Assembly (NCBI GenBank): GCA_947176475.1
Contig: CAMWQX010000020.1
Coordinates: 1-9,880, forward strand
DNA length: 9,880 nucleotides
Source: an uncultured Bacillota bacterium
GTDB taxonomy: Bacteria > Bacillota_I > Bacilli_A > RF39 > UBA660
Direction: 5' to 3'
The first letter of the stretch is position 1. Each line of letters opens with the position of its first letter. The notes below the pieces were generated by a model. The model searched no databases and was not told the DNA's origin. It saw nothing but the letters and a program-made list of their open reading frames with translations. Positions 6,874-9,880 of the stretch are shown here, piece after piece. The translations under genes were made by a program, and so were the position numbers.

Positions 6874-6923
6874 TACATTTCTTAATGTAAAATATTTGGA
6901 TAATTTACAAATTGCATTTTACA
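6874..6923. repeat. Cluster of inverted repeats upstream of the 427-residue gene
   Basis: TACATT-TCTT-AATGTA (6874-6889) is a perfect 6-bp inverted repeat. Overlapping it, TGTAAAAT (6886-6893) is inverted as ATTTTACA (6916-6923), and a further TTTACA lies at 6904-6909. The cluster sits just upstream of the -10 box at 6930, where an operator or activator site would be expected. No hairpin-plus-T-run is formed. A chance origin in A/T-rich DNA cannot be excluded. Confidence 0.4.
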
Positions 6924-6926
6924 GCA

Positions 6927-6935
6927 TGTTATAAT
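6927..6935 (+). promoter_or_regulatory. Extended -10 promoter of the 427-residue gene unit
   Basis: TGTTATAAT has a perfect -10 (6930-6935) and the extended TG. The nearest -35-like hexamer, TTTACA at 6904-6909, is 20 bp away, longer than the ideal 17, so the promoter may need an activator or rely on the extended -10. Confidence 0.7.
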
Positions 6936-6941
6936 CAAAGT

Positions 6942-6947
6942 AGGTGA
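6942..6947 (+). promoter_or_regulatory. Ribosome binding site supporting a GTG start
   Basis: AGGTGA ends 6 nt before GTG 6954. The ATGs at 6947 and 6950 are in another frame that soon stops, and an in-frame TGA at 6948 excludes an earlier start. Confidence 0.7.
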
Positions 6948-6953
6948 TGATGC

Positions 6954-8237
6954 GTGGAATATCCAGTTGAAGAAATGAATTATAAAATGAAGTTTTTAAA
7001 GGACAAACTTGATAATGGTGAAAAACTTACTTCAGATGAAGAGCAATATATTAAAAAGATGACATCTTTTAAAAAAGTCTATGAAGCAATGTGTCTTGAA
7101 CAACAATTAAAAAATGTGGAAATAGATGAAGAAGCCATTTTGGAACTCCTTGCGAAAAAGAGAGCAGAATTAGTAAAAATTATTAAAGGAACAAAGTCGA
7201 GAAATAAACTACCACAACTTCATAATCAAGTTAAGAATATTGATGAATTTGTGCAAAGTGGTGCAGTAGAATATTTTAAAGATTTATTGTTAGATAATAA
7301 TTCTGTCAAAAAGGTTGATGTTGAAGGAATATTCCGAACTTTGGCAGCTAAAGATCGTTATCTAGGAGTACCTTATTTGTCACAGGATGATGTTGTTGGT
7401 TTTTATGGTTCTCCTTTTAAGTTTGAAAATCATTATTTGAAAACAATCAGATTTAATCGTCCTTTAATAGATTTAGTAAGACATATATTAATGGGAGATT
7501 ACTCTCTATATAATGCCTTAAAAGATGGAAAAGAGACTTTGGAAGATGGTACTTTAATACCCGAAGAGTATCGCAAGTTAAATCTTAAAGCCATCAGTGC
7601 TATCATCTATTATGGACGTGGTAGAATTGGCGAAATGAATGATCATACTTTTGATACTTTAAAAGATGACTTAGATATTTTAGTAGCGATGGATCAAGTT
7701 CAAAATGGGGAGATAACAAAAGTAGATGATACACCTATTAAGGATTCTATTAAAGATATTCTAATGGGAATTATTTCGGGAAAATATAAGGCTAAAGATT
7801 TTACTAATTATCATATTTTAAGATATTGTGATCCAGGTTTTGATACGACAAAATTTAGAGAGATTTTAAGAGAACACAGATTTGATTTAGATAGTGTTCA
7901 AAGAAAATTTTTAAAAGATGATTTGCTTAGAACAACTAAGTTAAATGGTTATGAAAATTTATTTGTTGATGAAAAGGGAGAACTTCAACTCGCCAATATT
8001 TCTTTAGCTTCATCAGTTATAAATGGTGAACCTATGAATGATGATGAGTGTTTGTCAGCTGATGTGAATTGTTTAAATAGAATTAAGTATTATCAACCAG
8101 CTCATAGAGATAACCCTCATGATTATGAAATAGATAAATATGATTCTAAAGCTCTTTTGGCTATTGCAAGATATAAAGAGGAGTTAAAGAAACAATTGGA
8201 ACAAGAAGAAACGATTGGGTTCAAAGCCGTTAGTTAA
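6954..8237 (+). CDS. Unrecognised, mostly helical cytoplasmic protein
   Basis: 427 residues that I cannot assign to a family. The first 115 residues are rich in Lys and Glu with regular hydrophobic spacing (for example 59-79), as in long helices or a short coiled coil. The middle (120-330) looks like a mixed, mainly helical domain with distinctive stretches DRYLGVPYLSQDDVVGFYGS (134-153), LKAISAIIYYGRGRIGEM (211-228) and NYHILRYCDPGFDTTKF (285-301). The C-terminus (394-420) is again helical and charged. No signal peptide, transmembrane segment, Walker motif or metal-binding cluster is visible. The start is GTG, fixed by AGGTGA 6 nt upstream and an in-frame stop just before it. The nucleotidyltransferase gene begins 27 bases after its stop with no terminator between, so the two are probably co-transcribed and may work together. 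That partnership is inference. Confidence 0.82.
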   Translation: MEYPVEEMNYKMKFLKDKLDNGEKLTSDEEQYIKKMTSFKKVYEAMCLEQQLKNVEIDEEAILELLAKKRAELVKIIKGTKSRNKLPQLHNQVKNIDEFVQSGAVEYFKDLLLDNNSVKKVDVEGIFRTLAAKDRYLGVPYLSQDDVVGFYGSPFKFENHYLKTIRFNRPLIDLVRHILMGDYSLYNALKDGKETLEDGTLIPEEYRKLNLKAISAIIYYGRGRIGEMNDHTFDTLKDDLDILVAMDQVQNGEITKVDDTPIKDSIKDILMGIISGKYKAKDFTNYHILRYCDPGFDTTKFREILREHRFDLDSVQRKFLKDDLLRTTKLNGYENLFVDEKGELQLANISLASSVINGEPMNDDECLSADVNCLNRIKYYQPAHRDNPHDYEIDKYDSKALLAIARYKEELKKQLEQEETIGFKAVS

Positions 8238-8264
8238 ATTCTTGTTGAGGGGAATGATTATAAT

Positions 8265-9296
8265 ATGACAACAGCAGAATTATTTGATAGGTATGCTGAA
8301 GAGACGAATATCTTAAGTGATGAAAAAAGTATTTTTGTAACAGTTTATGGAAGTCGCACATCAGATGATTATAAAGATAGCAGCGATTTAGATATATTTG
8401 TCGTAGTACCAGGTGATGCTTGGTGTTATCATCATGATAAAAGAAAAATAGATGGGATTCCGGTAGAAACTTTATTTATGGATAAGAATACTATGATGGA
8501 AATCCTTAAAAAAGAATATTGGAATGACCAAGCCTTTTTAGAAAGTATCTTTTTTACAGGAGAAGTAAAAAGGGATGTGTGTGGATTAGAAGCTGAAGTT
8601 AAGAATGAGATAGCTGAGTTAAAAAAGAATGAGAAAAAGGGAATGGAGTTTCAATGGGGAGATTATTTAGATAGGTGTCTTTATATGTACCGCAATACAA
8701 GTGGTAATGAGAAAAAGAGACATTATTATGATTTTATTAATACTCTAAGAATAGTCTATCATTATATGCATAATTATTCGGAAATAACCGAGTGGAAATT
8801 TTATCAATTATATACAAATAAAGAGAAAGCCAAAAGGTATAGACTTGATCTTCCCGATGATAAATTCATTGAAGCTATGTTAAAGGCTGTTAATCCAGAT
8901 AATATGGATGAGGCAATAGAAAGCTTAATTCCTTTTGTTGGATATACGGATTATGCAAAAGTGAATAGATATGTTAGTTTTAATGAAAAATGGAAAAGAC
9001 TTCTTTCTAAGCATGATACAGAAAGAAAACTTATTCATTTAGGCAATAATATTGAAAGAGTTGAAGATAAGTTGTTAACAGAGAGTATTGATGCTGATAG
9101 TTGCTATTATTATTTATTAAATTATATAGAAAATGATAGTTGGTATATTGGACCAGATGATAGAACAGAGTTTGATGAAGTATTTAAAAAAGCAGTCGAT
9201 ACAGAAGGTACAGAGACACGAATTCGCGTCCTTGAAGAATTATTGCATATATTAGATAATGGATATAATTTTGATCATGATAATTATTATTTATAA
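8265..9296 (+). CDS. Pol-beta-superfamily nucleotidyltransferase with helical C-terminus, copy 1
   Basis: 343 residues. The core signature is YGSR (28-31), then SDLDIFVVV (40-48): Gly29-Ser30 binds nucleotide phosphates and Asp41/Asp43 bind metal. Glu68 in GIPVETLF fits the third carboxylate. This is the minimal nucleotidyltransferase pattern of aminoglycoside adenylyltransferases and toxin-antitoxin MNT proteins. From about 130 the protein is helical, with ALPHA-type amphipathic stretches and R162-x6-H169 (RIVYHYMH), reminiscent of the HEPN-like substrate-binding domain of kanamycin nucleotidyltransferase. It probably transfers a nucleoside monophosphate from an NTP to a small molecule or protein; the acceptor is unknown and resistance should not be assumed. 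AGGGG (8248-8252) is 12 nt from ATG 8265, longer than usual, which suggests weak initiation or coupling to the upstream gene. A diverged paralogue follows. Confidence 0.85.
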   Translation: MTTAELFDRYAEETNILSDEKSIFVTVYGSRTSDDYKDSSDLDIFVVVPGDAWCYHHDKRKIDGIPVETLFMDKNTMMEILKKEYWNDQAFLESIFFTGEVKRDVCGLEAEVKNEIAELKKNEKKGMEFQWGDYLDRCLYMYRNTSGNEKKRHYYDFINTLRIVYHYMHNYSEITEWKFYQLYTNKEKAKRYRLDLPDDKFIEAMLKAVNPDNMDEAIESLIPFVGYTDYAKVNRYVSFNEKWKRLLSKHDTERKLIHLGNNIERVEDKLLTESIDADSCYYYLLNYIENDSWYIGPDDRTEFDEVFKKAVDTEGTETRIRVLEELLHILDNGYNFDHDNYYL

Positions 9297-9300
9297 TAAG

Positions 9301-9328
9301 GGAATGTTTATTTAAACATTTCTTTTTT
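9301..9328 (+). terminator. Intrinsic terminator between the two nucleotidyltransferase copies
   Basis: GGAATGTTT (9301-9309) pairs with AAACATTTC (9314-9322), nine pairs with one G-T, around loop ATTT, then six T. It separates the paralogues into different transcription units, and its right arm overlaps the -35 of the next promoter. Confidence 0.87.
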
Positions 9329-9341
9329 GTTGTGGTATAAT
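9313..9341 (+). promoter_or_regulatory. Promoter of the second nucleotidyltransferase copy
   Basis: TGGTATAAT (9333-9341) is a perfect extended -10. TAAACA (9313-9318) matches four of six -35 bases at an ideal 17-bp spacing and lies inside the preceding terminator hairpin. Transcription from near 9348 gives a leader of about 16 nt with GGAGAG (9353-9358) 6 nt before the start. Confidence 0.75.
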
Positions 9342-9364
9342 AACGGACGAGTGGAGAGATAGAT

Positions 9365-9880
9365 ATGACAACAAGGGAATTGATTCAAAAATTTAAAGAT
9401 GTAAATAAAATCATGGAAAATGATAAAGTTGTTGGAATGATTGCCTATGGAAGTCGAGTAAATAATTGTAATACAGAGAAAAGTGATTTGGATGTGCTTT
9501 TGGTAACTGATGGAAAAGATTCTTATGTTGGTCGTCAAAAATTGGATGGAGTTAGTTTTGATATCAATATTGTACCTTTGGATGTAATAGGCTATTTTAT
9601 TGAGTATGATATGAATCATAGTGACCGCTATTATCCCTCAGTATTTAATACGGGAAGTGTTGAGAAAAATGTCGATGGAGTAATGGATTATTTAAGGGAC
9701 GGAATAAATTTGGATTATACTGGGGACATTAAAAAAAGAGAAATAAATAATGAGTCACTAGAGGAATTAGGGAACCTTTATTGGAATTTCGTGGATTGTG
9801 AATATGACTCTATAAATGATGATTATCTTTACTATAATTTGCTAGAATTGATTAGACAAAATTATAATTATGTACATAAT
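9365..9880 (+). CDS. Pol-beta-superfamily nucleotidyltransferase, copy 2 (C-terminus outside window)
   Basis: 172 codons read without a stop from ATG 9365 to the window edge. The protein aligns without gaps to the N-terminus of the preceding gene: both begin MTT-x-EL, have YGSR at 28-31 and SDLD at 40-43, and 17 of the first 50 residues are identical. The metal residues Asp41 and Asp43 are present, and Asp66 (VSFDINIV) replaces Glu68 as the likely third carboxylate. Later matches include FNTGSVEKNV (94-103) against FFTGEVKRDV, and R164-x6-H171 (RQNYNYVH) against RIVYHYMH. It is therefore a tandem paralogue with a conserved catalytic site, diverged enough for the duplication to be old. It has its own promoter and is cut off from copy 1 by a terminator. 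The acceptor is unknown. The window ends about halfway through the protein if its length matches copy 1. Confidence 0.85.
   Translation, partial: MTTRELIQKFKDVNKIMENDKVVGMIAYGSRVNNCNTEKSDLDVLLVTDGKDSYVGRQKLDGVSFDINIVPLDVIGYFIEYDMNHSDRYYPSVFNTGSVEKNVDGVMDYLRDGINLDYTGDIKKREINNESLEELGNLYWNFVDCEYDSINDDYLYYNLLELIRQNYNYVHN

Noticed and set aside
8259..8264. TATAAT directly before ATG 8265 as a promoter
   Set aside because: Transcription would begin inside the coding region, and there is neither a -35 at suitable distance nor an extended TG.
8254..8268. Four-codon ORF overlapping the start of the first nucleotidyltransferase
   Set aside because: Its ATG is only about one base from the ribosome site, too close for initiation, so a coupled leader peptide is not supported.
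9308..9619. Reverse-strand open frame of 103 codons
   Set aside because: It is antisense to the second nucleotidyltransferase gene, which has a clear promoter, ribosome site and catalytic motif. The Ile/Phe/Tyr-rich product looks like an antisense artefact.
677..9880. One nucleotide-signalling or defence operon linking Fic, NUDIX and the nucleotidyltransferases
   Set aside because: Terminators and separate promoters divide the genes into several units, with housekeeping ligA in between. Shared use of nucleotides is too general to imply a common pathway.

Overview
The window is low-G+C, densely packed DNA with every gene on the + strand. Start sites carry Gram-positive Shine-Dalgarno sequences (AAAGGAGG, TAAGGGGG, AGGTGA), several promoters have extended -10 boxes, and short intrinsic terminators separate transcription units. 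With the PcrA and LigA types present, this fits a low-G+C Bacillota, perhaps an uncultured Bacilli or Mollicutes-related lineage; the lineage is inference. The standard code fits: the genes stay open with TGG for Trp. None of the eight complete stop codons is TGA (five TAA, three TAG).

Layout: (1) 1-618, C-terminal end of the UvrD/Rep-type helicase PcrA. (2) 677-1606, a Fic-domain protein with an intact catalytic motif, its own promoter and a terminator. (3) 1681-3131, a two-gene unit of a NUDIX hydrolase and a sugar-phosphate-type nucleotidyltransferase. (4) 3213-4841, an unrecognised cytoplasmic protein built of repeated beta-hairpin units. (5) 4880-6856, the NAD-dependent DNA ligase LigA. 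(6) 6954-9296, a two-gene unit of an unrecognised helical protein and a pol-beta-superfamily nucleotidyltransferase. (7) 9365-9880, a second, diverged copy of that nucleotidyltransferase, running off the window and missing its C-terminus.

In Bacillus-type genomes pcrA and ligA are neighbours. Here four unrelated genes in three transcription units lie between them, so the region looks like an old replication/repair neighbourhood holding accessory genes. Most products use nucleotides (helicase, Fic, NUDIX, NTP transferase, ligase, two pol-beta-type transferases), but their separate promoters and terminators argue against one shared pathway.

The regulatory layout is compact. Three terminator hairpins overlap the stop codon of the gene they end, and two downstream promoters share bases with, or abut, the preceding terminator. 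The 9-mer TGGTATAAT recurs as the extended -10 of three promoters. The points most worth following are the tandem nucleotidyltransferase paralogues with the unrecognised gene upstream, the 542-residue repeat protein, the altered Fic inhibitory motif and NUDIX box, and the stop-codon terminators. I see no convincing previously undescribed system, no RNA gene, no insertion sequence and no CRISPR array.
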